A stretch of 64,000 nt of DNA from Winogradskyella ursingii (GTDB lineage: Bacteria; Bacteroidota; Bacteroidia; Flavobacteriales; Flavobacteriaceae). Positions 28,539 through 37,189 of this stretch are shown here, in pieces. The notes under the pieces are model-generated. The model saw only the letters and a list, made by a program, of their open reading frames with translations, ran no database searches and was not told where the DNA came from. The stretch lies in contig NZ_JABFDH010000003.1 of assembly GCF_013403975.1 (NCBI RefSeq), positions 434,001 through 498,000 on the forward strand, written 5' to 3'. Numbering within the stretch: the stretch's first letter is position 1; each line of letters opens with the position of its first letter. Position numbers and translations under genes: made by a program.

Positions 28539-29627
28539 ATGAAAACAAAATACACAATTCTTATATTCTTGATGATGTTTGGTACATTGTCAGCTCAACA
28601 ATATACCCTGCATACAGATCTCGACGCAACTGTGAGCGAAACTTCTGGGTTATTAATAATAGACAACACCATTATTACCCATAACGACTCAGGAAATAGT
28701 GCACAACTTTTTGAAATTGATACTTCAACGGGAAACATCACACGAACTGTAACGGTAAGTAATGCCACCAACATAGACTGGGAAGACATTACCAAAGACG
28801 ATACTTATATTTACATCGGTGATTTTGGAAATAACAGTGGCAACAGAACAGACCTGAAAATTTATCGCATTTTGATTTCAGATTATCTCAATAATACAAG
28901 CGTCAACGCAGATATTATTGAATTTAGCTACGAAGATCAAACGGATTTTACATCAAATCCGATGAATACAAATTTTGATGCCGAAGCCCTTATTCATTAC
29001 AATAACCAACTGTATATTTTCACTAAGAATTGGGAAAATTTTGAAACTCACGTTTATCAATTGCCAAAGAGCATCGGTACACAAAATGCTCTAAGAATTG
29101 ATGAATTTAATAGTGATGGTCTAGTCACAGGTGCTACTACTAATTCTGCCGACAATAGTATTGTGCTTTGTGGATACGGTGAAAATGGACCTTTTTTAAT
29201 TAAGCTAGAGGGTTTTAACGGTGGTCTTTTTTCCAATGGAACCATAAATATAATTTCTATGACTGCTCCATCCGGCTATTCGTCTCAAACAGAGGGAATC
29301 GTAGCCCTTACTGTTTCAGAATACTACGTGTCTACTGAGGCGCTTTTTTCTAATTTACAGGGTTTATATCAATTTGATTTTAACACCTTGAATATTGAAG
29401 ATGAAACCAATCAAGGATTAACCTTTTATCCAAATCCAGCAAAGACTGAAATCACTGTGGAGTGTGATAATTGCACAACGACAATCTATTCAAATTCTGG
29501 CCAACTGATACTAAGTTCTAATAAAAAGAAAATTGACATTTCTAATTTGGCTAGTGGGATTTATCAAGTTGAAATGAAAAACAAATCGACTAAAAAATCA
29601 TCGGTTAAAAAGTTGATTATAAAGTGA
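28539..29627 (+). CDS. Secreted protein with type IX sorting domain
   Basis: A 362-residue protein with a signal peptide (cleavage after LSAQ near residue 19). The body has repeated Trp/Asp-Gly segments (YIGDFGNNSGNRTDLKIYRI) resembling beta-propeller blades of unknown function. The last 75 residues form a type IX secretion (Por) sorting domain: LTFYPNPAKTEITVE, IYSNSGQLI, IDISNLASGIYQVEM and a basic C-terminus KKLIIK. It should be exported across the outer membrane by the gliding/T9SS machine and attached or released. No catalytic motif was found. Confidence 0.85.
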   Translation: MKTKYTILIFLMMFGTLSAQQYTLHTDLDATVSETSGLLIIDNTIITHNDSGNSAQLFEIDTSTGNITRTVTVSNATNIDWEDITKDDTYIYIGDFGNNSGNRTDLKIYRILISDYLNNTSVNADIIEFSYEDQTDFTSNPMNTNFDAEALIHYNNQLYIFTKNWENFETHVYQLPKSIGTQNALRIDEFNSDGLVTGATTNSADNSIVLCGYGENGPFLIKLEGFNGGLFSNGTINIISMTAPSGYSSQTEGIVALTVSEYYVSTEALFSNLQGLYQFDFNTLNIEDETNQGLTFYPNPAKTEITVECDNCTTTIYSNSGQLILSSNKKKIDISNLASGIYQVEMKNKSTKKSSVKKLIIK

Positions 29628-29656
29628 TGATCGACCAATAGCTTTTAGCCTGTAAA

Positions 29657-29703
29657 AGTTCTCGATACATTACTTCAAAAACGTCGGTACACTCAAACTG
29701 ACG
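29657..29703. repeat. Possible short dispersed repeat of AGTTCTCGATACA type
   Basis: AGTTCTCGATACA...TCGGTACACTCAAACTGACG between two convergent genes resembles, from memory, a dispersed flavobacterial intergenic element whose two ends are related as inverted sequences. The pairing here is poor (several mismatches and an indel). Confidence 0.35.
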
Positions 29704-29714
29704 CTCCTCAAGAA

Positions 29715-30728
29715 TCAATTCAAAATTCTAACCATTAATTCTTTAAGTAAATCGCCTTGAGGTACTGCATTTGAGCCAACACCTTTTCCTTTTACATCAA
29801 ATTCTCTTAAAAGACTAATTACAGCACTAACTTTTTTCATTGGGTAATTCCGAGCCGCAGTTAAATATTCGTTCACAAAATAGGGATTTACTCTAAGTGC
29901 AGATGCTACACTGCGTGGTGTTTTGTCGGACATACCATGAAGGTGCAACAACTGCGAAAAGAAACTAAACAATAACGAAATGGTTACCACCATTGGGTTG
30001 TCCTTTGGATTATCGGCAAAATATTTCACGATACGCTGTGCTTTTAATATATCTCGATCACCAATGGCTTTCCGTAATTCAAAATTATTAAAATCCTTAC
30101 TTATTCCAATGTTTTCCTCAATATGCTCTGGTGTGATTTGTGTACCCTTTGGTAGTACAATCTGAAGTTTATTGAGTTCGTTATTTACCTTGCCCAAATC
30201 CGTTCCTAAAAATTCAACCAGCATTTGCGCAGCTTTTGGAGAAATATCGTAACCTTGATTTTTCAGTTCTCGTCTAATCCAATCTGGCACTTGGTTATCA
30301 TATAGTTTTTTGCTTTCAAAAACAACTCCTGATTTTTTGATGGCTTTATAAACAGCTTTTCTTTTATCCAGTTTTTTGTATTTATAATTTAGTACTAAAA
30401 CTGTGGAAGGTTGAGGACTTTCAGCATAGGAAAGTAGTTTGTCGATGTGTCTGCTCAAATCTTGTGCCTCTTTGACAATTACCACTTGCCGTTCTGCCAT
30501 CATAGGATAGCGTTTGGCTTGGCTTACAATATCATCGATGGAAACATCACGACCGTAAAACGTCATTTGATTGAAACCTTTTTCAGATTCATCCAAAACA
30601 TTGTCTTCAATAAAATCGGAGATTTTATCTATGTAATATGCCTCTTCACCCATTAGTAAATAAATGGGTTTCAGTTGGCCTTTTTTAATGTCTGTGGCTA
30701 TTTGTTTTGCTTCGTCTAAAACTTTCAA
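29715..30728 (-). CDS. holA: DNA polymerase III subunit delta
   Basis: A 337-residue clamp-loader subunit. PIYLLMGEEAYYIDKI (22-37) and VIVKEAQDLS match the HolA domain I, and FLGTDLGKVNNELNKL and the C-terminal collar domain follow in order. It opens the beta clamp during loading. The start is TTG at 30728. The gene is divergent from the HsdR-N protein at 30861, a neighbourhood I recall as conserved in flavobacteria. Confidence 0.9.
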   Translation of the reverse strand: MKVLDEAKQIATDIKKGQLKPIYLLMGEEAYYIDKISDFIEDNVLDESEKGFNQMTFYGRDVSIDDIVSQAKRYPMMAERQVVIVKEAQDLSRHIDKLLSYAESPQPSTVLVLNYKYKKLDKRKAVYKAIKKSGVVFESKKLYDNQVPDWIRRELKNQGYDISPKAAQMLVEFLGTDLGKVNNELNKLQIVLPKGTQITPEHIEENIGISKDFNNFELRKAIGDRDILKAQRIVKYFADNPKDNPMVVTISLLFSFFSQLLHLHGMSDKTPRSVASALRVNPYFVNEYLTAARNYPMKKVSAVISLLREFDVKGKGVGSNAVPQGDLLKELMVRILN

Positions 30729-30807
30729 AATTCAAAATACAAGGTTTGCAATTACCAATTGGATGAAACATTTTTCAGAAATGGTATCTGAAGTTTCTAT
30801 TTAAAAA

Positions 30808-30838
30808 TTGTGATTTGCGGTATTCTGCTTTAACTTTG
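30808..30838 (+). promoter_or_regulatory. Bacteroidota-type promoter for the HsdR-N gene
   Basis: TTG at 30808-30810 and TAACTTTG at 30831-30838 (exact match to TAnnTTTG), 20 bases apart, and about 20 bases upstream of the GTG start at 30861. Confidence 0.5.
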
Positions 30839-30860
30839 GCGAAATTACAGTTTAACATTA

Positions 30861-31310
30861 GTGCAAGAGCTCAACTTTCCTCAGTTTGAATACCGATTCA
30901 AAAGTACAGAAAATAAAGTTTCTATTTTTGATGTGATTCGGAAAAAATTCGTCATTCTTCAACCCGAAGAATGGGTGCGACAGCATTGTATCCATTACCT
31001 TCTACATGAAAAAAAATTCCCTATTTCGTTAATAAATATTGAAAAAGAGCTCACTATTAACGGACTTAAAAAACGTTATGACATTGTAATTTTTAACCCA
31101 GACGGAAGCATTCACTTAATGGTAGAATGTAAGTCTCACCACATACCAATTAACCAAACTACTTTTGACCAAATTGCGCGTTATAATTTAGTGCTAAATG
31201 CTACATATTTAATGGTTACCAACGGTTTAAATCATTATTATTGCCAAATGGATACGGAAGCGCAGCGCTATACTTTCTTAAGGGATATTCCAAATTACAA
31301 ATCAAAATAA
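30861..31310 (+). CDS. HsdR N-terminal-like PD-(D/E)XK nuclease domain protein
   Basis: A 149-residue single-domain protein with the fold of the N-terminus of type I restriction HsdR subunits. The nuclease core is complete: KRYDIVIF (with Asp), then LMVECKS (Glu-Cys-Lys), and a downstream QIARYN motif as in HsdR. There is no helicase and no HsdM or HsdS nearby, so it is not a restriction system. The GTG start is supported by a promoter match just upstream. The glycosyltransferase ATG follows its stop without a gap (TAAATG). Its cellular role is unknown. Confidence 0.8.
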   Translation: MQELNFPQFEYRFKSTENKVSIFDVIRKKFVILQPEEWVRQHCIHYLLHEKKFPISLINIEKELTINGLKKRYDIVIFNPDGSIHLMVECKSHHIPINQTTFDQIARYNLVLNATYLMVTNGLNHYYCQMDTEAQRYTFLRDIPNYKSK

Positions 31311-32303
31311 ATGTTGGAAACCAAAGACATAGCAATTGTAATTTTAAATTGGAATGGAAAAAACTTGCTCAAACAGTTTTTGCCATCGGTGATTTCGTAT
31401 TCCCAAAATGCAATGATATATGTGGCAGATAATGCTTCTACTGATGATTCCGTTGCTTTTGTATCAGCTACTTATCCTTCTATTAAAATCATTAAAAATT
31501 CTGAAAATGGTGGTTATGCGAAAGGATATAATGATGCTTTAAAATATGTTGCAGAGCCTATTTTTTGTTTATTGAATAGCGATGTGGAAGTCACTGAAAA
31601 TTGGCTTCAACCAATTGTAAATCAATTTAATGAAGATTCCGGAACAGCTATAATTCAGCCGAAGATATTAGATTATAACAACAAAGATTATTTTGAATAT
31701 GCTGGTGCTGCTGGTGGTTTCGTTGATCATTACGGCTATCCATATTGTCGTGGTCGTATTTTTAACACCATTGAAAAGGATGAAGGACAATACAATGATA
31801 TTTCACCAATTTTTTGGGCTTCCGGTGCTTGCTTATTTACTCGCAAATCTATTTTTGAGGAGTTAAAAGGGTTTGATGAATCCTTTTTTGCCCATATGGA
31901 AGAAATAGATTTATGTTGGCGTGCCTATAATAAAAATTACAAAACGGTATATGTTGGTACCACATCCATTTATCATGTTGGCGGAGCTACGTTAAAAAAC
32001 ACCAACCCAAGAAAGACGTTTCTCAATTTTAGGAACAGCCTCAGCACATTGGTAAAAAATGCTCACGGCTCTATCTATTGGAAAGCCTTGGCAAGAATGA
32101 TTCTGGATGCTGTGGCATTCTTTATGTTTCTATTTCAATTAAAACCTATGCACGCTTTTTCGATTTTAAAAGCACACATTTCATTTTACGCACAACTACC
32201 TATAATTTTAAAAAAGCGTAATAATTCGTCTCAACGCGCTCATTACTCCGATTCTAAATCTATTGTTTGGTCATATTTTATTAGTAAAAGACGTAGATTC
32301 TAA
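31311..32303 (+). CDS. Glycosyltransferase family 2
   Basis: A 330-residue GT-A enzyme. VILNWNGKNLL (near 12-22), ADNASTDDS, and LLNSDVEVTENWL (the DxD-type metal/nucleotide site) are in the usual order, followed by ASGACLFTRKSIFEELKGFDESFF and HMEEIDLCWR, typical of rhamnosyl/O-antigen type transferases. A short amphipathic/hydrophobic segment near the C-terminus may dock it on the membrane. It probably adds a sugar to a surface glycan or glycolipid; donor and acceptor are unknown. It is coupled directly to the HsdR-N gene. Confidence 0.88.
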   Translation: MLETKDIAIVILNWNGKNLLKQFLPSVISYSQNAMIYVADNASTDDSVAFVSATYPSIKIIKNSENGGYAKGYNDALKYVAEPIFCLLNSDVEVTENWLQPIVNQFNEDSGTAIIQPKILDYNNKDYFEYAGAAGGFVDHYGYPYCRGRIFNTIEKDEGQYNDISPIFWASGACLFTRKSIFEELKGFDESFFAHMEEIDLCWRAYNKNYKTVYVGTTSIYHVGGATLKNTNPRKTFLNFRNSLSTLVKNAHGSIYWKALARMILDAVAFFMFLFQLKPMHAFSILKAHISFYAQLPIILKKRNNSSQRAHYSDSKSIVWSYFISKRRRF

Positions 32304-32362
32304 TTGTTTATAAAACTGTTAAAATTTATGTTAATCCATGTGTTAAGCGCTATTCTTTTCTA

Positions 32363-32370
32363 TAATTTTG
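32363..32370 (+). promoter_or_regulatory. -7 promoter box for the OmpA lipoprotein gene
   Basis: TAATTTTG matches TAnnTTTG exactly, 38 bases before the ATG at 32408. The -33 region is not a clear TTG. Confidence 0.45.
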
Positions 32371-32407
32371 GTACGTTATAATTAACTATTAAAACTAAAA
32401 TTCGATT

Positions 32408-33265
32408 ATGAAAAAAATAATGTTGTTGAGTATTTGCTCAATGTTTGTTTTATCTTCTTGTGTATCTAAAAAAGAATATGCCGCACTTGAAGCCAAACAT
32501 CAAGAAACCCAAGATTTATTGAACAGCGCAACTGTAAAGCTTAACAAATGTCTTTCTGATGCTTCTGCTGCCAATGCTAGAGTGGAAACCATGAAAGAAC
32601 AGTTGGCTGATATGCGAAAGAGTAACGAAGCACTTATTAAGAGTTCACAAGATTTAACAGAACTTACAAGTAAAGGAGCTTCTAATTTAGAAAAGTCGTT
32701 AGAAAGTTTACAAGAGCGCGATTTAAAAATCACAAGATTACAAGATGCTTTGTCTAGAAAAGATAGTGTAACCTTAGCAATCGTAACAAGCCTTAAAAAG
32801 GAAGTAGGTATCAACGATCCAGATATTGAAATTAATGTTGAAAAAGGTGTGGTTTTTATCTCTATTGCTGATAAATTATTATTCCAGAGTGGTAGTTATA
32901 CCGTTACAAATCGTGCAAAGGAAATTTTAGGAAAAGTTGCTAAAGTTATCAATAGCAAGCCTAATTTTGAAGCGATGGTAGAAGCGCATACTGATAATGT
33001 ACCTTACAACAAACCACCATTACAAGATAACTGGGATTTGAGTGTGAAGCGTGCAACTTCGGTTGTAAGAGTTTTGGAGGATCTTAAAGTTAATCCACAA
33101 CAACTTATTGCTGCTGGACGTAGTTATCACGTACCTTTAGTAGAAAATGACACTGCTGAAAATAGAGCTAAAAACAGACGTACAAGAATTGTTGTACTTC
33201 CAAAAATTGATCAGTTCTATGAAATGGTAGAAGAAGAAATGAAAAACCTTTCTGAGGGTAATTAA
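32408..33265 (+). CDS. OmpA-family lipoprotein
   Basis: A 285-residue protein with a lipoprotein signal (lipobox LSSC, Cys18), a long coiled coil (about 22-125) with heptads such as LNSATVKLNKCL, and a C-terminal OmpA/Pal domain. The peptidoglycan-binding motif is seen in MVEAHTDNVPYNKP and NWDLSVKRATSVVRVL, ending in NRRTRIVVLP. It should anchor the outer membrane to peptidoglycan. It ends at a strong terminator. Confidence 0.92.
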   Translation: MKKIMLLSICSMFVLSSCVSKKEYAALEAKHQETQDLLNSATVKLNKCLSDASAANARVETMKEQLADMRKSNEALIKSSQDLTELTSKGASNLEKSLESLQERDLKITRLQDALSRKDSVTLAIVTSLKKEVGINDPDIEINVEKGVVFISIADKLLFQSGSYTVTNRAKEILGKVAKVINSKPNFEAMVEAHTDNVPYNKPPLQDNWDLSVKRATSVVRVLEDLKVNPQQLIAAGRSYHVPLVENDTAENRAKNRRTRIVVLPKIDQFYEMVEEEMKNLSEGN

Positions 33266-33290
33266 TTCTTAGTTATTTTATATAAAATTT

Positions 33291-33320
33291 AAAAACCCAA
33301 TGTTTTTGCATTGGGTTTTT
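33291..33320. terminator. Bidirectional terminator after the OmpA gene
   Basis: A 12-bp stem AAAAACCCAATG/CATTGGGTTTTT with a six-base loop, between two convergent genes. Confidence 0.92.
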
Positions 33321-33340
33321 TGTTTTACAATTAATAGATC

Positions 33341-35395
33341 TTAATTCAAATTTCCATAAGATTTTACCAGTCTTACAAATTCTGCTCTATATCCATCATT
33401 GTCCTCACCTCTTCCATTTTCGGCAAGTTCAATCACTTTTGATACTTCGGCTTGGTTAAAATATTTTGAATTACGTAATTGCATCCCGAATAAAGCTACT
33501 GCCGATGCAAAATTCATATCCTCAGAAACCTTAACTGTTTCTGTGTTTTGGACTTTCACCATTTCAATACTTTTAGAACCGTCTGGTAGTTTATATCTTA
33601 ATTTAACTGTAAAAAATTCATCTTCAAAATTCTTTTTGTCTGGATACTGCGTATATTTTAATTCTGGAACTTCTTTAATGTAGTCACTTGTTATTCCAAC
33701 CGGAATAATTTCATATAAGGCCGTCACAGTATGTCCGCTACCCAATTCGCCTGCGTCCTTCGTATCATCCACAAAATCCTCATCTGCAAGCAATCTATTT
33801 TCATAACCAATTAAACGATAAGCTCGAACTTTCTCTGGATTAAATTCCACTTGAATCTTAACATCCTTTGCAATAGTAAACAATGTACCACCAAACTCTT
33901 TACCGAATACTTTTTGTGCTTCCTGCATGTTATCGATATAAGCATGATTTCCATTGCCTTTATCTGCCAAAGTTTCTAATTTTGAATCTTTGTAATTACC
34001 ATAGCCAAATCCTAAAACAGATAAAAAGACTCCTGTTTTACGCTTTTCTTCAATCAGTTTTTTCATTGCGTTATCGCTGGACGACCCAACGTTAAAATCG
34101 CCATCAGTAGCCAAAATGACTCTATTATTTCCTTTTATCTTGAAATTCTCTTCTGCCAATTTATAAGCCAATTCAATTCCTGCACCACCTGCAGTTGAAC
34201 CACCAGAATTCAGGTTATCCAAAGCTGCCAATATTTTTTCTTTGTTGTTTCCTGAAGTCGGTTTCAATACTACACCTGCTGCACCAGCATAAACTACGAT
34301 GGATACTTTGTCTTTAGCACGCAATTGATTCACTAATAACCTGAAAGCAGATTTTAACAATGGTAATTTATTCTGACTGCCCATAGAACCAGAGACATCT
34401 ATCAAAAAGGTTAAGTTAGATGCTGGCAGTTCATCATTTTCATAAGTTTTTCCCTGAAGACCAATTCTAACTAATTGCGTATCATTATGCCATGGTGTTT
34501 GTACTACTTCTGTATTAATAGAAAACGGATGCTCATCGGTTGGTTGCGGATAGTTATAATTAAAATAATTAACCATTTCTTCAATTTTAACCGCATCAAA
34601 AGGGATGTTTTCGCCGTTGTTAATCATGCGTCTTATGTTGCTGTAACCTGCTTTATCGACATCTATTGAGAATGTTGAGAGTGGTGATAATGTGGTACGT
34701 TCAAAATTGTTCTCATTGATATTGGCATAGTTTTCATCGTTTTGAATGCGATAGTTTCCAGATTTGGTTGTAATTACTATACAACCGTGTTTTGCTGAAA
34801 TACCGAAAAGCTGAACAGCTTTTACACCTTTATGAACATTGACATGCTCAATCTCCTCAGGTTTGATATTTTTAATTAAAGTGTTATGGCCCTTTTGAAC
34901 AGGAATACCGTCAACAATATAAAGAACCTGATTGGCTTGGGTTTCTCTAGTACCTTTTATCATAACATCCGAAACTTGTCTTTGAAGCTGTTTTGAAATG
35001 CTATTATGATAGTTTTTTTGTTTTTGCCATTTTAATTGAGCTTTTGATGGACTTCTAAAATCTGAACTTGCACCATAACCGACAATAATTACTTCTTCTA
35101 ATGCTTCCGATTCTTTTAAAGCAACATTGTAAATGTTTGAACTTTCAACTTTTATCACCTTTGTATCAAATCCAATATAGCTAAAGACTAATTTTTTTCC
35201 CTCTTTAACTTTGATTACGTAATTACCGTTAAAATCAGTTTGTACACCATTTGATGTGTCTTCGATTTGGATATTAACACCTGGTAACGGTAATCCATCT
35301 GATGCAGAAGTCACCATTCCCGTAACTGTCTTTTCCTGTGCGCCGATTTGTATTGATATTAACATCACAAAAATTAGTTGTAATAAATTCTTCAT
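33341..35395 (-). CDS. SusC-plug/von Willebrand factor A fusion protein
   Basis: A 684-residue protein starting at the ATG at 35395 (a TTG 14 codons earlier lies before the signal). Domains in order: signal peptide (1-19); carboxypeptidase-regulatory-like beta-sandwich (22-95); a plug-like region with VLYIVDGIPV and ITTKSG (130-213), as in SusC/TonB receptors but without a barrel; then a YfbK-type module with TFSIDVDKAGYSN (241-253), a VWA domain whose metal site DVSGS is at 333-337, and a C-terminal DUF3520-like part. Its likely location is periplasmic or outer-membrane. The function is unknown. The gene downstream on the minus strand is none; upstream is a degenerate VWA paralogue. Confidence 0.85.
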   Translation of the reverse strand: MKNLLQLIFVMLISIQIGAQEKTVTGMVTSASDGLPLPGVNIQIEDTSNGVQTDFNGNYVIKVKEGKKLVFSYIGFDTKVIKVESSNIYNVALKESEALEEVIIVGYGASSDFRSPSKAQLKWQKQKNYHNSISKQLQRQVSDVMIKGTRETQANQVLYIVDGIPVQKGHNTLIKNIKPEEIEHVNVHKGVKAVQLFGISAKHGCIVITTKSGNYRIQNDENYANINENNFERTTLSPLSTFSIDVDKAGYSNIRRMINNGENIPFDAVKIEEMVNYFNYNYPQPTDEHPFSINTEVVQTPWHNDTQLVRIGLQGKTYENDELPASNLTFLIDVSGSMGSQNKLPLLKSAFRLLVNQLRAKDKVSIVVYAGAAGVVLKPTSGNNKEKILAALDNLNSGGSTAGGAGIELAYKLAEENFKIKGNNRVILATDGDFNVGSSSDNAMKKLIEEKRKTGVFLSVLGFGYGNYKDSKLETLADKGNGNHAYIDNMQEAQKVFGKEFGGTLFTIAKDVKIQVEFNPEKVRAYRLIGYENRLLADEDFVDDTKDAGELGSGHTVTALYEIIPVGITSDYIKEVPELKYTQYPDKKNFEDEFFTVKLRYKLPDGSKSIEMVKVQNTETVKVSEDMNFASAVALFGMQLRNSKYFNQAEVSKVIELAENGRGEDNDGYRAEFVRLVKSYGNLN

Positions 35396-35417
35396 AATAC
35401 TTAATTTTAGATAATTA

Positions 35418-36014
35418 TTAATTTTTAATAACTGCAATGATTTCTGGGAGCAAAGCGATGGCAGTCAATACAACACTATTGCTCTTCTTTTTTGTTTTGG
35501 TGTTTTGTACATTGGTTGTAGTGACAGGTTCTGAACTGCGATTGGGAATGCGTACCATAACAACAGAATTTTCGGCCTCTTCCACAAAATTCTCTTTGGT
35601 AAATTCATAGGCCAACTCAATACCATCTTTTTCAATGGTTTTTATGCTTTGTTTTGGATGCTCAATTACATAAAGCATTTTTTTAATATCAATTCCTTCA
35701 GCTTGTTTTAGGGCAATACCATTCATGTTAGAATAACTCACAATACTCACTCGGTCATTTTCTGAAACCCGCTTTGAGAATAGCTTAAAAGCTTGCTTTA
35801 AAATTACTTTGTCTTCTGTGTTAAATTGCTCACCGTAAGTTTCTATTAAAAACGTGATATTTTTTGTGGCTGTGGTATCGTCATCAACAGAATAATTTTC
35901 GACGATAAACGTGATGAGATTGTCTAAAGTAACCGATTCGGTTTCAATGTTTTTTTCTTGGCTCTGGCCTTTTACTGACAACAGTAAAAAGCTGAATATT
36001 AATAACGTCTTCAT
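35418..36014 (-). CDS. Degenerate von Willebrand A-like protein lacking the metal site
   Basis: A 198-residue exported protein (signal peptide about 1-18). Residues 52-155 align with the VWA domain of the adjacent protein: NITFLIETYGE versus NLTFLIDVSGS, DRVSIVSYS versus DKVSIVVYA, and GIELAYEFTKENF versus GIELAYKLAEENF. The metal-binding DxSxS motif has become ETYGE (58-62), and the second half of the domain with the ATDGDFN motif is missing. A C-terminal hydrophobic segment (about 180-195) could insert into the membrane. It is likely derived by duplication and acts as a non-metal-binding partner, which is inference. Confidence 0.72.
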   Translation of the reverse strand: MKTLLIFSFLLLSVKGQSQEKNIETESVTLDNLITFIVENYSVDDDTTATKNITFLIETYGEQFNTEDKVILKQAFKLFSKRVSENDRVSIVSYSNMNGIALKQAEGIDIKKMLYVIEHPKQSIKTIEKDGIELAYEFTKENFVEEAENSVVMVRIPNRSSEPVTTTNVQNTKTKKKSNSVVLTAIALLPEIIAVIKN

Positions 36015-36104
36015 TGGTTTGGCTTTTAAAGTTTACATAAAACTATAAGCTAAACAACTGAAATAAAACCAGGAATGAGTAAAGTATATGTTTGGGTGAG
36101 TTAA

Positions 36105-37187
36105 CTACCTTTTGGCAGTTTTAATAGATTTTGTGCGCTGAATTTTACCACTAGCAGTTTCTTCAAATTTATTAATAGAGTAAATGGCTTTAGGGATTTC
36201 AAACTTATCCAATTCCTCTAGATTATCGATTTGACTTTTGATTTCTGCTATAGATTTTGAAGGATTTTCAACAATAAGGATGAGTCGTTCGCCAAGTTCT
36301 GAATCTTCTTCACCAGCAACAATAAAACGTTGGTTGAGGATGGATTGTAGCTTTTTTTCAATCTGCTCAGGATACAATTTGACTCCACCAGAATTTACCA
36401 CATTGTCATGACGACCCAATAATTCAAATTTCTGATCTGAAAATAGCTCTACTACATCGTTAGTTACCAAATTTTCAACCTTCAATTTCGGAGCGTCTAT
36501 GATGAGGCAATTTCTATTGTCTATTTGAAATTTTACATTAGGTAATGCACTAAAATATGGTTCGCCATTTGAAGCTTTTGATTCTAACTGTTTAACAGCT
36601 ACATGCGTTATTGTTTCGGTCATACCATAGGTTTCGTAGTATTTGGACTTACCGGATTCTAACCGTTCCAACACCTTCATAGGAATTCGAGAACCTCCTA
36701 TGATTATGGTTTTTATGTTTTCAGTCTTGTCTAAAATATTTCCGACTTGAAGAGGCACCATAGCACAAAAATCGTATGGCTTATCTTCATCAAATACAGG
36801 TTGAGATGTTGGTTTAACCATATCGATTTCAAGACCTAAAACAATGGCTCTAACCAACATCATTTTTCCAGCAATGTATTTAATTGGCAAACAGCCTAGC
36901 GCAGTATCTCCAGATACTAGATTAAAATAATCACCTGTAGCTATGGCAGAATTTACCATGCTCTGTTTTTGAAGTTTGATGGTTTTAGGAAAACCTGTAG
37001 AACCCGAAGTTTTTACAGAAATATGACTTTTTTTATTGAGCCAATCTGTCAGGAAATTGCCAATCTCTTTCTCATAAGACTCTCCTTCTTTGATTAAACT
37101 ATAAGCAAGATCCTTGAGTTCGTTGTATTTATAATGAATTCCGTTATATTTAAACTTATTATGAACCTTATTGAATTTTGGCGCCAT
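36105..37187 (-). CDS. menE: o-Succinylbenzoate-CoA ligase-like AMP-binding enzyme MenE
   Basis: A 360-residue, short-form acyl-adenylate enzyme. The P-loop is KTSGSTGFPKT (59-69), the A5 motif YGMTETITHVAV is present, LGRHDNVVNSGGVKLYPEQIE is the A8 hinge, and the catalytic lysine lies in SGKIQRTK near the C-terminus. It activates o-succinylbenzoate to its CoA ester in menaquinone synthesis. The short length is usual in Bacteroidota. It is last in a unit with the CPBP protease and menC, starting 2 bases after the CPBP stop. Confidence 0.88.
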   Translation of the reverse strand: MAPKFNKVHNKFKYNGIHYKYNELKDLAYSLIKEGESYEKEIGNFLTDWLNKKSHISVKTSGSTGFPKTIKLQKQSMVNSAIATGDYFNLVSGDTALGCLPIKYIAGKMMLVRAIVLGLEIDMVKPTSQPVFDEDKPYDFCAMVPLQVGNILDKTENIKTIIIGGSRIPMKVLERLESGKSKYYETYGMTETITHVAVKQLESKASNGEPYFSALPNVKFQIDNRNCLIIDAPKLKVENLVTNDVVELFSDQKFELLGRHDNVVNSGGVKLYPEQIEKKLQSILNQRFIVAGEEDSELGERLILIVENPSKSIAEIKSQIDNLEELDKFEIPKAIYSINKFEETASGKIQRTKSIKTAKR

Positions 37188-37189
37188 GG

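Noticed and set aside
30861-31310. Type I restriction system
   Set aside because: Only an HsdR N-terminal-like nuclease domain is present; no helicase, HsdM or HsdS gene is near.
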